From: Pseudomonas massiliensis
Lineage (GTDB): Bacteria; Pseudomonadota; Gammaproteobacteria; Pseudomonadales; Pseudomonadaceae
Direction of reading: 5' to 3'
Length of the DNA stretch: 64,000 nt
Assembly (NCBI RefSeq): GCF_000826105.1
Contig: NZ_CCYK01000004.1
Coordinates: 248,001-312,000 of the forward strand
The translations under genes were made by a program, and so were the position numbers. The notes below the pieces were generated by a model, which was not told where the DNA came from, did no database searches, and saw nothing but the letters and a program-made list of their open reading frames with translations. Below, in pieces: positions 28,719-37,964 of the stretch (positions within the stretch are counted from its first letter, which is position 1; every line of letters starts with the position of its first letter).

Positions 28719-30425
28719 TCAGGCCGTTGCGGTTTCGGCGACCGGCCGCATCGGCGCTTCGCGTACCGGCGCATCCCCGGCCACGTAGTAACTGGCGGTG
28801 CTACGTGCCAAGGGCTGGCGGCCACGGATGCGGTCGGCAATCTTCTCGGCGATCATGATGGTCGGCGCGTTCAGGTTGCCGGTGGTGATGATCGGCATGA
28901 TCGAAGCATCAACCACGCGCAGGCCCTGCAGGCCGTGAACGCGGCCCTGGTCGTCCACCACCGCCATGTCGTCCGTGCCCATCTTGCAAGAACAGGAGGG
29001 GTGGAAGGCGGTCTCGGCATGTTCACGCACGAACGCATCCAGCTCCTCATCGCTCTGCACATCGATACCTGGGGATATCTCGCGACCACGGTACGGGTCC
29101 AGCGCCGGCTGCGCCATGATCTCGCGGGTAATGCGGATCGCGTCGCGAAACTCCTGCCAGTCCTGCTCGGTGGACATGTAGTTGAACAGGATGCTCGGGT
29201 GTTTGCGTGGGTCGCGGGAGGTAATGCGCACGCGGCCCCGGCTAGGGGAGCGCATGGAGCCGACATGGGCCTGGAAGCCATGCTCCTTCACCCCATTGCT
29301 GCCGTTGTAGTTAATGGCGACCGGCAGGAAGTGATACTGGATGTTAGGCCAGGCGAACTCCGGCCGGCTGCGAATGAATCCCCCGGCCTCGAACTGGTTG
29401 CTGGCACCGATGCCGGTGCCGTTGAACATCCATTCGGCACCGATGGCCGGCTGGTTCCACCATAGCAGCGAAGGGTAGAGCGAGACCGGTTGCTTGCAGG
29501 CGTACTGCAAGTACATTTCCAGATGGTCCTGCAGGTTCTCGCCCACGCCCGGCAGATCATGCACCAGGGGAACGCCTTGCTCCTTGAGCAACGGTGCCGC
29601 GCCTACCCCGGAGCGCTGAAGAATCTGCGGCGAGGCGATGGCGCCCGCGCACAAAAGCACTTCGCGACGTGCCCGTACCTCGGTGGGGCTGGTGGCGTCG
29701 CCCTCGAGGTAGGCTACGCCCACGGCGCGCTTGCCCTCGAACAGGATGCGATCGGTCAGGGCGTGGGTGACGATGGTCAGGCTGTCACGGCGCTTGGCCT
29801 GATCCAGGTAGCCACGGGCCGTGCTGGCGCGACGGCCCTTGGGGGTCACGGTGCGGTCCATGGGGCCGAAGCCTTCCTGCTGGTAGCCATTGAGGTCATC
29901 GGTGCGCGGATAGCCCGCTTGCACCCCAGCCTCGACCATGGCGGCGAACAATGGGTTGTTGCCGGGTTTGGGTGTGGTCACGCTAACGGGGCCGTCTCCA
30001 CCGTGATAATCGTTGGGGCCGATATCCCGGGTTTCCGCCTTGCGGAAATAGGGCAGGCAATCCAGGTACGTCCAGTTGTCCAGACCCGGTAGCGCCGCCC
30101 AGCCGTCATAGTCCAGGGCATTGCCGCGGATATAGCACATGCCGTTGATCAGCGATGAGCCGCCCAGCCCCTTGCCCCGTCCACACTCCATTCGACGGTT
30201 GTTCATATGGGGCTCAGGGTCGGTTTCATAGGCCCAGTTGTAGCGGCGGCCCTGCAATGGGAAGGCGAGGGCGGCCGGCATCTGGGTACGGAAGTCCATG
30301 CGGTAGTCCGGGCCACCGGCTTCGAGCAGTAGCACGCTTACCCCAGGATCTTCGGTCAGCCGCGTGGCCAGAACGTTACCGGCCGAGCCGGCACCGATGA
30401 TGATGTAGTCGTATTCTTTGGTCAT
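28719..30425 (-). CDS. betA: Choline dehydrogenase BetA
   Basis: 568 residues of an FAD-dependent GMC oxidoreductase oxidising choline to betaine aldehyde, probably membrane-associated. The FAD-binding motif is [20 protein letters not shown] at the N-terminus, the GMC signatures are [20 protein letters not shown] and [15 protein letters not shown], and the active-site His region is [12 protein letters not shown], with a final [15 protein letters not shown]. It is the third gene of betIBA. A 9-bp hairpin lies between betB and betA. In Pseudomonas betBA is repressed by BetI and induced by choline. Confidence 0.97.
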   Translation of the reverse strand: MTKEYDYIIIGAGSAGNVLATRLTEDPGVSVLLLEAGGPDYRMDFRTQMPAALAFPLQGRRYNWAYETDPEPHMNNRRMECGRGKGLGGSSLINGMCYIRGNALDYDGWAALPGLDNWTYLDCLPYFRKAETRDIGPNDYHGGDGPVSVTTPKPGNNPLFAAMVEAGVQAGYPRTDDLNGYQQEGFGPMDRTVTPKGRRASTARGYLDQAKRRDSLTIVTHALTDRILFEGKRAVGVAYLEGDATSPTEVRARREVLLCAGAIASPQILQRSGVGAAPLLKEQGVPLVHDLPGVGENLQDHLEMYLQYACKQPVSLYPSLLWWNQPAIGAEWMFNGTGIGASNQFEAGGFIRSRPEFAWPNIQYHFLPVAINYNGSNGVKEHGFQAHVGSMRSPSRGRVRITSRDPRKHPSILFNYMSTEQDWQEFRDAIRITREIMAQPALDPYRGREISPGIDVQSDEELDAFVREHAETAFHPSCSCKMGTDDMAVVDDQGRVHGLQGLRVVDASIMPIITTGNLNAPTIMIAEKIADRIRGRQPLARSTASYYVAGDAPVREAPMRPVAETATA

Positions 30426-30445
30426 AGGGCACCTTTTGGATGCAG

Positions 30446-30466
30446 GCGGCCTGCTCGGCAGGCCGC
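30446..30466 (-). other. Intercistronic hairpin betB-betA
   Basis: GCGGCCTGC (30446-30454) and GCAGGCCGC (30458-30466) form a perfect 9-bp stem with a TCG triloop in the 56-bp betB-betA gap. It has no U-run, so it is more likely an mRNA processing or stabilising element than a terminator. Confidence 0.55.
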
Positions 30467-30481
30467 GGACAAATAGCGGCC

Positions 30482-31954
30482 TCAGAACACCGAGGCGTAG
30501 TCACCCAGTTCCACTTGCACGGACTTGACGCGCGTGTACTGGGCCAGGGCAGCGATGCCGTTCTCGCGGCCGACACCGGACTGCTTGTAGCCACCGACCG
30601 GCATCTGCGCTGGCGATTCACCCCAGGCGTTGATCCAGCAGATGCCGGCTTCGAGCTGGTGGATCAGGCGATGGGCGCGGTTGAGGTCCGGCGTGACCAC
30701 GCCAGCGGCCAGGCCGAAGTCCGTATCATTGGCGCGGCGAACCACTTCGTCTTCACTGTCGTAGGCCAGGATGCTCATCACCGGCCCGAAGATCTCCTCG
30801 CGAACGATGGTCATCTGGTCCGTGCAGTCGGTGAACACCGTGGGCGCCACGTATGCGCCCCGGGCCAGCGGGCCTTCGCTCAGGCGCTCGCCGCCGCAGA
30901 GCAGACGTGCCCCTTCAGCCTTGCCCTTGGCGATATAGCCCAGCACGCTCTCCATGTGCTGGAAGCTCACCAGCGGGCCGAAGTTGGTGGTTTCAGCCTG
31001 CGGGTCGCCTACCCGGATACGCCGCACCCGCTCGAGCACCTTGGCCTCGAAGGCCGCTTTCAGCGAAGTGGGGATGAACACCCGGGTACCGTTGGTGCAC
31101 ACCTGGCCCGAGCTGTAGAAGTTGGCCATCATGGCGATGTCGGCAGCCTTGTCCAGGTCGGCATCGGCGCAGATGATCAGCGGCGATTTCCCGCCCAGCT
31201 CCATGGTCACTTCCTTGAGCGAAGAGCTCGAAGCGCTGGCCATGACCTTCTTGCCGGTGTCGGTGCCGCCGGTGAACGACACTTTCTCGATGCGCGGGTG
31301 CTCGGTCAGCCAAGTGCCCACTTCGCGGCCGCTGCCGGTCAGTACGTTGAACACGCCAGCGGGCAGGCCGGCTTCGGTGTAGATCTCCGCGAGCTTGAGC
31401 GTGGTCAGGGAGGTGACTTCACTGGGTTTGAAGATCATGGCGTTACCCGCCGCCAATGCCGGCGCGGATTTCCACAATGCGATCTGGATGGGGTAGTTCC
31501 ACGCTCCGATGCCAGCAGTAACGCCCAGGGGTTCGCGGCGGGTGTAGACGAAGGAAGTCTCGCGCAGGGGAATCTGCTCGCCCTCGATGGCGGGTACCAG
31601 GCCGGCGTAGTATTCCAGCACGTCGGCGCCAGTGACGATGTCCACATAGCGGGTTTCCGAATAGGCTTTGCCAGTGTCCAGGGTTTCCAGCATCGCCAGC
31701 TCATCGTTACGCTCGCGTAGCAGGTCGACCGCACGGCGCAGGATGCGCGAGCGCTCCATGGCGGTCATCCCCGCCCAGATCTTCTGGCCTTTCTCCGCAC
31801 TGGCCACGGCTTTCTCGACATCGGCGGCGGTAGCGCGCTGTACCTGTGCCAGCACTTCACCGGTGGCCGGGTTGATGGCATCGAAGACGCGATCGTCGCT
31901 GGCGTCCACGTAGCCGCCATCGATATAGAGTTTTTGCAATCCGAAACGGGCCAT
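30482..31954 (-). CDS. betB: Betaine-aldehyde dehydrogenase BetB
   Basis: 490 residues of the aldehyde dehydrogenase superfamily; it oxidises betaine aldehyde to glycine betaine with NAD(P). The cofactor loop is [15 protein letters not shown], the general-base region is [12 protein letters not shown], and the catalytic Cys lies in [15 protein letters not shown]. The C-terminal [21 protein letters not shown] is a strong BetB-type feature. It is transcribed with betI upstream and betA downstream. Confidence 0.97.
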   Translation of the reverse strand: MARFGLQKLYIDGGYVDASDDRVFDAINPATGEVLAQVQRATAADVEKAVASAEKGQKIWAGMTAMERSRILRRAVDLLRERNDELAMLETLDTGKAYSETRYVDIVTGADVLEYYAGLVPAIEGEQIPLRETSFVYTRREPLGVTAGIGAWNYPIQIALWKSAPALAAGNAMIFKPSEVTSLTTLKLAEIYTEAGLPAGVFNVLTGSGREVGTWLTEHPRIEKVSFTGGTDTGKKVMASASSSSLKEVTMELGGKSPLIICADADLDKAADIAMMANFYSSGQVCTNGTRVFIPTSLKAAFEAKVLERVRRIRVGDPQAETTNFGPLVSFQHMESVLGYIAKGKAEGARLLCGGERLSEGPLARGAYVAPTVFTDCTDQMTIVREEIFGPVMSILAYDSEDEVVRRANDTDFGLAAGVVTPDLNRAHRLIHQLEAGICWINAWGESPAQMPVGGYKQSGVGRENGIAALAQYTRVKSVQVELGDYASVF

Positions 31955-32023
31955 GTCGTTCCTCGCTTGAGTTCTGGGGCGCCAGCAGACGTCGGCGCCG
32001 GTTAAAGGCGATAGGCCACCGGT

Positions 32024-32623
32024 TCAGGCGGTGGGCGCTTGCTTCGCCAGTTGCAGGTCCAGGTATTCGTAGGCGATGCGCAGTGCCTGGTCGGTGTCGA
32101 AGGCATCGCCGGACAGCGCGCCACGCAGCCAGAGGCCATCGATCAGGGCCGCCAACCCGCGGGCGGCCGCGCGGGCCTGGTCCACTGGAAGTACCCGCCG
32201 GAATTGGCAGCACAGGTTGGAATACAGGCGGTGGTCATTGATGCGCTGCAGACGATGCAGCGAAGGCTGGTGCATGCTCGCTGCCCAGAACGCCAGCCAG
32301 GTCTTCATGGCGGCGCCGTTGACCTGGCTGGCGTCGAAGTTGCCCTCGATGATCACCCTCAGGTGAGCCCGAGGTCTCTCTTCCCGCAACGCCTGGCGCC
32401 GGGCGGCCACGCTGGTGGCCAGGGCACGCATCAGGTAACCCATGGTGGCCTCTATCAGGCCGTTCTTGTCCTGGAAATAATGGCTGATGATGCCGTTGGA
32501 GACGCCAGCGGTCTTGGCGATCACTCCGATGCTGGCGTCGGCCATGCCTACCTGGTCGACGGCCTGCAGCGTGGCCTCGATCAACTGCTGGCGACGTATG
32601 GGCTGCATTCCGACCTTGGGCAC
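32024..32623 (-). CDS. betI: TetR-family choline-responsive repressor BetI
   Basis: 199 residues. The N-terminal helix-turn-helix begins [20 protein letters not shown] and contains [20 protein letters not shown], closely resembling BetI as I know it. The C-terminal domain senses choline; [18 protein letters not shown] is characteristic. It represses betIBA until choline binds. A palindromic operator overlapping a -35 element lies 58-73 bp upstream of its start. The neighbouring betT transporter gene seen in other pseudomonads is absent here. Confidence 0.94.
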   Translation of the reverse strand: MPKVGMQPIRRQQLIEATLQAVDQVGMADASIGVIAKTAGVSNGIISHYFQDKNGLIEATMGYLMRALATSVAARRQALREERPRAHLRVIIEGNFDASQVNGAAMKTWLAFWAASMHQPSLHRLQRINDHRLYSNLCCQFRRVLPVDQARAAARGLAALIDGLWLRGALSGDAFDTDQALRIAYEYLDLQLAKQAPTA

Positions 32624-32666
32624 GGGCTGATCTCCTGGCTGGACACTTCAATGGCATCGACCAGGG

Positions 32667-32696
32667 CAGTCTATTTTATTTTGATTGATCGTTCAA
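32667..32696 (-). promoter_or_regulatory. betIBA promoter with BetI operator
   Basis: On the minus strand TTGAAC (32696-32691), a 17-bp spacer and TAGACT form a plausible sigma-70 promoter for betI. The plus-strand reading TTGATTGATCGTTCAA (32681-32696) is a TTGA-NN-GATC-NN-TCAA palindrome, the form expected of a BetI site, and it covers the -35 element. This placement explains autorepression. Confidence 0.65.
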
Positions 32697-32761
32697 ATAA
32701 GAATAGATGGCTGCTTTTCATCAGCGGCGGCCGCCCAGTCTGTCTGGCGACCGTCTCGGTT

Positions 32762-33997
32762 TCAGTTGGCTTTGCGCAAGGGAACGACCGCATCGTTGCG
32801 CGCAGCGGGTTGCGCCGGCTGGCCCAGGCTTTTGCCAAGCAGCGCGTGGTACAGCTCGGTATCGCCAAGAATGCCGATGATCTGGTTATGTTCATGCAAC
32901 ACCAGCTTGTTGCCGGTGTGATAGCGGATCTCCAGCGCTTCGCGCATGCCGATGTCCGAACTGACTAGCGTGGGATGCCGCCCCAGGTTCTCCACCGGTT
33001 GCCCGGGATGCCAGCTCTGTACGTTCAAGGGCAGGTCACCCATGCGGGCGCTCTTGAGGGCGTTCTGTTCGCCAAGGCTCAGCCAGATATTGCTGCCTGG
33101 GTCCAGGCACACGTCATTGTCCAGGTGCTTGCAGGCTGCCAGGGGCCGCATCAGGCTGCGGCCACAGAGCACATTCAATGGGTTGGTATGGGCCACGAAG
33201 GTACGCACGTAGTCGTCGGCCGGGTTGAGCACGATTTCTTCCGGGCGTGAATACTGGATGATCTTGCCGTCTTTCATGATGGCGATACGGCTACCCAGCT
33301 TGAGAGCCTCGTCCAGGTCGTGGCTCACGAACACGATGGTTTTCTGCAACTTGCGCTGCAGGTCCAGTAGTTCATCCTGCAAGCCCTGGCGAATGAGCGG
33401 GTCGAGGGCGGAGAAGGGTTCGTCCATCAACAGGATGTCCGCGTCCATGGCCAGCGCGCGTGCGAGGCCCACCCGCTGTTGCATGCCACCCGAGAGCTCG
33501 TCGGGCTTTTTGTTGCGCCATTGGGTCAGGCCCACCAGCTCCAGTTTCTCGTCCACCAGGCGGCGACGCTCCTCTGCGGGCCGGCCCTGCATCTCCAGGC
33601 CGAAGCTGATGTTTTCCCGCACGGTCAGCCACGGCATGAGCGCGAATTTCTGGAACACCATGGCGATACGCTTGGTGCGCATCATTTTCAGTTCCGCGGC
33701 GGTACAGGAGGCAATATCGATCTGAGTGCCTTCGTGCTCGACGAACAGTTTGCCACGGCTGACTCTGTTCAACCCGTTGATGCAGCGCAGCAGGCTGGAC
33801 TTGCCTGAGCCGGACAGCCCCATCAGCACACAGATCTCGCCCTTGTTCACTTCCAGGTTGGCTTTTTCCACACCCACCACATGCCCGGTGCGCTTGAGAA
33901 TTTCCGGCCGGCTAAGGCCTTCGTCCAGCAACTTGAGGGCCTCCTTGGGGTGCTTGCTGAATACGACGTCCACGTCTTCGAAGCGAATGATGCTCAT
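32762..33997 (-). CDS. choV: Choline ABC transporter ATP-binding protein
   Basis: 411 residues. It is the ATPase of a ProU/OpuA-type quaternary-amine importer, orthologous in position to cbcV of Pseudomonas. The Walker A is GLSGSGKSSLLR, the signature is LSGGMQQRVGLARAL and the Walker B is ILLMDEPFSALDP, followed by VSHDLDEAL. After residue about 260 a C-terminal regulatory extension (NVLCGRSLMRPL onwards) is present, as usual in this subfamily. Its start overlaps the permease stop by 4 bp. The substrate choline is inferred from the bet context. Confidence 0.93.
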   Translation of the reverse strand: MSIIRFEDVDVVFSKHPKEALKLLDEGLSRPEILKRTGHVVGVEKANLEVNKGEICVLMGLSGSGKSSLLRCINGLNRVSRGKLFVEHEGTQIDIASCTAAELKMMRTKRIAMVFQKFALMPWLTVRENISFGLEMQGRPAEERRRLVDEKLELVGLTQWRNKKPDELSGGMQQRVGLARALAMDADILLMDEPFSALDPLIRQGLQDELLDLQRKLQKTIVFVSHDLDEALKLGSRIAIMKDGKIIQYSRPEEIVLNPADDYVRTFVAHTNPLNVLCGRSLMRPLAACKHLDNDVCLDPGSNIWLSLGEQNALKSARMGDLPLNVQSWHPGQPVENLGRHPTLVSSDIGMREALEIRYHTGNKLVLHEHNQIIGILGDTELYHALLGKSLGQPAQPAARNDAVVPLRKAN

Positions 33998-34839
33998 GCG
34001 TCACCTCCGATCTTTACATCGGGCTGTTTGCAGATCCGGTCGAGCATGATGGCCAGTAGCACAATGGCCAGGCCCGCTTCGAACCCCAGGGCGATATCGG
34101 CGGTATTGAGTGCGTTGACTACCGGCTTGCCCAGGCCATCGGCGCCCACCAGGGCAGCGATCACCACCATGGACAGCGACAGCATGATGCATTGGGTTAC
34201 CCCGGCGGCGATGCTGGGCATGGCATGGGGTAATTCGATCCGCGTGAGCAGTTGGCGGCGCGAACAACCGAAGGCTTTGCCAGCGTCCATGAGCTCATGA
34301 GGCACGTCGCAGATACCCAGGTAAGTCAGGCGAATAGGCGCGGCAATGGCGAATACCACCGTGGAGATGAGCCCGGGCACCACGCCCAGGCCGAACAGTG
34401 TCAGGGTCGGGATCAGGTATACGAAGGTGGGCACGGTTTGCATCAGGTCCAGCACCGGCCGCATGAGGGTGTAGAACAACGGATGGTGGGCCGCGACTAT
34501 GCCCAGCGGCACGCCGATGGCCACGCACACCACAGTGGCGAAGGTCACCTGGGCGAGGGTTTCCATGGTCTCCTGCCAGTAGCCCAGGTTGAGAATCAGC
34601 AGGAACGACAAGGCCACGAACACGGCCAGACTGATCTTGCGCTGGATCAGATAAGCCAGCCCGGCGAAGATCGCCACCAGGGCCAGTGGGGGGAACCAGG
34701 TAAGCATTGCCGTAAGGCCGTGGATCATGGCTTCGAGGCTGGAGGCGATCCAGTCGAACACACTGGCGCCGTGTTGGGTCAGCCAGTCGACGAAGGCGGC
34801 TATATGCTCGCCAAGCGGGAGTTTATGGTCTGTCAGCAT
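33994..34839 (-). CDS. choW: Choline ABC transporter permease
   Basis: 281 residues with about six membrane helices and the binding-protein-dependent permease signature, including MQTVPTFVYLIPTLTLFGLG and SRRQLLTRIELPHAMPSIAAG (the EAA-loop region contacting the ATPase). It forms the inner-membrane channel for choline with ChoV and the binding protein ChoX. It overlaps choV by 4 bp and begins 65 bp after the choX stop. Confidence 0.93.
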   Translation of the reverse strand: MLTDHKLPLGEHIAAFVDWLTQHGASVFDWIASSLEAMIHGLTAMLTWFPPLALVAIFAGLAYLIQRKISLAVFVALSFLLILNLGYWQETMETLAQVTFATVVCVAIGVPLGIVAAHHPLFYTLMRPVLDLMQTVPTFVYLIPTLTLFGLGVVPGLISTVVFAIAAPIRLTYLGICDVPHELMDAGKAFGCSRRQLLTRIELPHAMPSIAAGVTQCIMLSLSMVVIAALVGADGLGKPVVNALNTADIALGFEAGLAIVLLAIMLDRICKQPDVKIGGDA

Positions 34840-34904
34840 GGTATGAGCACCTACCTGCGCAGTGATGGGAAGATCCGGCAGGTTGGCCTGCCGGGTATCG
34901 GCAG

Positions 34905-35852
34905 TTACTGGGTCAATCTGGCCCGGGCGGCTTCCAGGCCCGGCTGGCCATCTCGCGTGGTCACGCCGGCCAGCCAGGTATCGAGCACCTCCGGGTTTTT
35001 CTTCAGCCAGGCCTTGGCGGCGGCGTCCGGCTTCATCTTGTCATCCAGCACGTTGCCCATCAGCCCGCTTTCCATGCTCAGGCTGAACGACAGGTTCTTC
35101 AGCAACTGGCCCACGTTGGGGCATTCCTGCACGTAGCCCTTGCGGGTATTGGTATAGATGGTGGCCTGGCCGAAGTTCGGGCCGAAGAAGTCATCCCCAC
35201 CGGTAAGGTATTTGATCTTGAAGCGCGTGTTCATGGGGTGGGGTTCCCAGCCCAGGAAGACGATGCCGCCGTGGCGCTTCTGGGCGCGGTCCACCTGGGC
35301 GAGCATGCCGGCCTCGCTGGACTCTACCAGCTTGAAGCCTGCGTCCTTGAGGCCGAAGGCATTCTTGTCGATCATCGACTCAATCAAGCGGTTGCCATCG
35401 TTGCCTGGCTCGATGCCGTAGATCTTGCCATCGAGCTGGTCCTTGAACTTGGGCAGATCGGCAAAATCCTTGAGCCCCTGGCTCCACAGCTCTTCGGGCA
35501 CGGCCAGGGTATACTTGGCGTTCTCCAGGTTGGCGCGCACGGTTTCCACCGTACCGGCTTCACGGTAGGGCTTGATGTCGTTTTCCATGGTGGGCATCCA
35601 GTTGCCCAGGAAAACGTCCATGTTCTTGCCATCGGCCAGCGATTTGTAGGTCACCGGCACCGAGATCATCGTGGTTCTGGTCTTGTAGCCCAGCGATTGC
35701 AACACCGCGCTGGTGACGGCCGTGGTCACGGTGATGTCGGTCCAGCCTACGTCCGAGAAATTGACGGTGCCGCATTGCTCCGGCTCGGCGGCCTGGGCCG
35801 CCAACGGCAAACACAACGCGGCGGCCAGCAATAGCGATGGTACGGATCTCAT
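34905..35852 (-). CDS. choX: Choline ABC transporter substrate-binding protein
   Basis: 315 residues with signal peptide MRSVPSLLLAAALCLPLAAQ (cleaved near AQA-AEP). The mature part is an OpuAC/ProX-like type II binding protein: [63 protein letters not shown] and FLGWEPHPMNTRF. Aromatic residues in these segments are expected to cage the quaternary ammonium group. The frame is open to 35909, but the ATG at 35852 gives the signal peptide. It heads choXWV, divergent from the serine dehydratase gene. Confidence 0.94.
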   Translation of the reverse strand: MRSVPSLLLAAALCLPLAAQAAEPEQCGTVNFSDVGWTDITVTTAVTSAVLQSLGYKTRTTMISVPVTYKSLADGKNMDVFLGNWMPTMENDIKPYREAGTVETVRANLENAKYTLAVPEELWSQGLKDFADLPKFKDQLDGKIYGIEPGNDGNRLIESMIDKNAFGLKDAGFKLVESSEAGMLAQVDRAQKRHGGIVFLGWEPHPMNTRFKIKYLTGGDDFFGPNFGQATIYTNTRKGYVQECPNVGQLLKNLSFSLSMESGLMGNVLDDKMKPDAAAKAWLKKNPEVLDTWLAGVTTRDGQPGLEAARARLTQ

Positions 35853-36278
35853 CGGGTGGACTCCTTGGTGTTTTCTATGCGGCTGACGCCGTTCTCGTGT
35901 GCGTTGCAAGCGCCAGGGTGGCGCGGCCAGGCAGAGGTTCTGCCATCAGGCCAGGCTCGCGGCACGGGCGGGGCGCTTTCGATCATCCAACAGCGCCGGG
36001 CAAACGCCTACTGGGTGAGTCGTATCCAGTACAGGCAGAGTCGTATCCAGTGCCGATGAGGTCGTATCCGGTGCGCCAGGGCATGCCCCAGCCTTTTGAG
36101 CGGCTATGGCCTGATAAAAACGACCTTTCTCGGCCAGGGCGTTGTTGGGCAAGGCTGGGTCGGTTGCAGACGCCCTGGGGCTCGGCAAAAGCCCAATGAT
36201 GCCGCCAACGCGCGGCGGTCGAGCCTTTAACCGTCGTCTTCACCGGGCCTTCGCGCCCATGCAGGAGGTTCGCCGGTC
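35853..36278. other. choX-sdaA divergent intergenic region
   Basis: 426 bp without a convincing gene. It must hold the choXWV and sdaA promoters. Three 21-bp direct repeats sit near its middle. A weak open frame (35837-36199) running through it has no homology I recognise and is probably chance. I see no clear sigma-70 promoter by eye. Confidence 0.4.
36019..36072. repeat. Three direct repeats with 21-bp period, possible activator sites
   Basis: GTCGTATCCAGT occurs at 36019 and 36040, and GTCGTATCCGGT at 36061, exactly 21 bp apart. Two helical turns of spacing puts the copies on one DNA face, as expected for half-sites of an AraC-type activator such as GbdR. The link to GbdR is inferred. Confidence 0.65.
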
Positions 36279-37655
36279 ATGGCTATCAGCGTGTTCGACC
36301 TGTTCAAGATTGGCATTGGGCCGTCCAGTTCCCACACGGTGGGGCCCATGCGGGCCGCGGCGTTGTTCACCCAGGCGTTGCGCGAGCGCAAGGTGCTGGC
36401 CCGGGTCCGGCGGGTAGAAGCGAGGCTGTACGGGTCGCTTTCCGCCACAGGGGTGGGGCACGGCACCGATAACGCCGTGATCATGGGGCTCAATGGCGCC
36501 TGGCCCGACAGCGTGGACCCGCGCGCCATCCTGCCAACCGTGAACCAGGTGAAGAACGCTGGGCAACTGATGCTGGATGGCCGCTACCCAGTGGCTTTCG
36601 ACTGGATGCGAGACATGCGGCTGCTGGAGGAGAGCCTGCCGTACCATCCGAACGCGATGACCTTGCTGGCCGAAGGTGAAAACCAAGTGTTGCTGGAAGA
36701 AACCTATTACTCGGTAGGTGGCGGTTTCGTGGTCGATGCAGCTCAGGCCGCGGCGGGTGGCTCAGGCAGCGATACCACGGAACTGCCCTATGACTTTCAT
36801 AGCGCCGCCGAGTTGTTGCGCCTTTGCCAGCTCCATGGGTTGAGCGTATCGGCCCTGATGCTGGAAAACGAAAAGGTGTGGCGCAGCGAGGCGGATATCC
36901 GCGCAGGGTTGCTGCGGCTGTGGCAGGCCATGCAAGACTGCGTTCACCAAGGACTGGCCGAGGAGGGCATATTGCCCGGCGGGCTGGCGGTACGCCGGCG
37001 GGCAGCGCGCCTGCATCGCAGCCTCCAGGACCTGGGCAAGCCGAACGTGATCGGCTCGACCCTGACCGCCATGGAATGGGTGAACCTGTTCGCTTTGGCG
37101 GTGAACGAAGAAAATGCCGCTGGTGGCCGCATGGTTACCGCACCCACCAACGGGGCGGCGGGCATCATTCCCGCTGTGCTGCATTACTACATGAAGTTCA
37201 GCGAGCAGCCCAGCGAGGACGATATCGTCAGGTTCTTCCTGGCCGCTGCCGCGGTGGGCATCCTGTGCAAGAAGAATGCGTCCATCTCTGGCGCCGAAGT
37301 GGGCTGCCAAGGCGAAGTGGGCTCTGCCTGCGCCATGGCCGCCGCCGGCCTGGCCGAAGTGCTGGGGGCAACCCCGGAACAACTTGAGAACGCCGCCGAG
37401 ATTGGCCTGGAGCACAATCTTGGCCTGACCTGCGACCCGGTAGGCGGCCTGGTGCAGGTACCCTGTATCGAGCGCAATGCCATTGCCGCGGTGAAGGCCA
37501 TCAACGCCGCGCAGATGGCCCTGCGCGGCGATGGCAATCATTTCATTTCCCTGGATCGGGTAATCCGCACCATGCGCGACACCGGGGCCGACATGCATGA
37601 CAAGTACAAGGAAACGTCTCGCGGCGGCCTGGCCGTCAGTACCGTGGAGTGCTAG
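36279..37655 (+). CDS. sdaA: L-serine ammonia-lyase (single-chain iron-sulfur type)
   Basis: 458 residues. It deaminates L-serine to pyruvate with a [4Fe-4S] cluster. The N-terminal part starts [24 protein letters not shown]; the C-terminal catalytic part has [20 protein letters not shown] and [20 protein letters not shown], supplying cluster cysteines. In Pseudomonas this position is called sdaB, so the paralogue letter is uncertain. Between choX and gbdR, it completes the choline-to-pyruvate route, using serine made by glyA from glycine. Confidence 0.93.
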   Translation: MAISVFDLFKIGIGPSSSHTVGPMRAAALFTQALRERKVLARVRRVEARLYGSLSATGVGHGTDNAVIMGLNGAWPDSVDPRAILPTVNQVKNAGQLMLDGRYPVAFDWMRDMRLLEESLPYHPNAMTLLAEGENQVLLEETYYSVGGGFVVDAAQAAAGGSGSDTTELPYDFHSAAELLRLCQLHGLSVSALMLENEKVWRSEADIRAGLLRLWQAMQDCVHQGLAEEGILPGGLAVRRRAARLHRSLQDLGKPNVIGSTLTAMEWVNLFALAVNEENAAGGRMVTAPTNGAAGIIPAVLHYYMKFSEQPSEDDIVRFFLAAAAVGILCKKNASISGAEVGCQGEVGSACAMAAAGLAEVLGATPEQLENAAEIGLEHNLGLTCDPVGGLVQVPCIERNAIAAVKAINAAQMALRGDGNHFISLDRVIRTMRDTGADMHDKYKETSRGGLAVSTVEC

Positions 37656-37964
37656 CCGACGCCCTGCGCATCGCTGGCCCTTTCCATCAGCGCCTCGGAT
37701 GCATCGCTTGGTGACACCCGCTGCGCTATCAGCCCCGTTTTAGCGCGCTTGCTGCTACGGAATTGCCCATAGCGGCAATGGCACTTTGAGGTCAACGCGT
37801 CCAGGGCCTGGCCTCCCTCTCCTTGCCAGACTGTTTGCGACGTCGTTTTCAGGCGTCGTTGAACGGCTGTTCAAAGTTCGGCATGGCAATTGCTCCATGC
37901 CAAAGGAAGAAAACAAGAGCCAGTGCTTCTGGCCACCTTTGCCTGAACGAGAGGAGATACCGCG
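37656..37964. other. sdaA-gbdR intergenic region
   Basis: 309 bp without a gene. It contains a good sigma-54 promoter candidate at 37879-37894 and GAGAGGAG, a strong ribosome-binding site for gbdR, at about 37949-37956. I see no clear terminator for sdaA. Confidence 0.5.
37879..37894 (+). promoter_or_regulatory. Candidate sigma-54 promoter of gbdR
   Basis: CGGCATGGCAATTGCT fits the -24/-12 pattern: GG and GC are separated by exactly 10 bases, GGCA and TTGCT match the consensus elements, and only the first base and the C of GGCAC differ. A start near 37905 would leave a 60-nt leader. Nitrogen- or carbon-status control by NtrC- or CbrB-type activators would fit known gbdR behaviour in P. aeruginosa. 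Confidence 0.6.

Noticed and set aside
36019..36072. CRISPR array
   Set aside because: Three short 12-bp cores with 9-bp spacing are too small and too few; no cas genes are present. They fit phased operator repeats better.
35837..36199. 120-codon protein with a 7-residue repeat (SYPV units)
   Set aside because: The repeat follows from the 21-bp DNA repeat. The frame overlaps the choX start region, lacks a ribosome-binding site and looks random outside the repeat.
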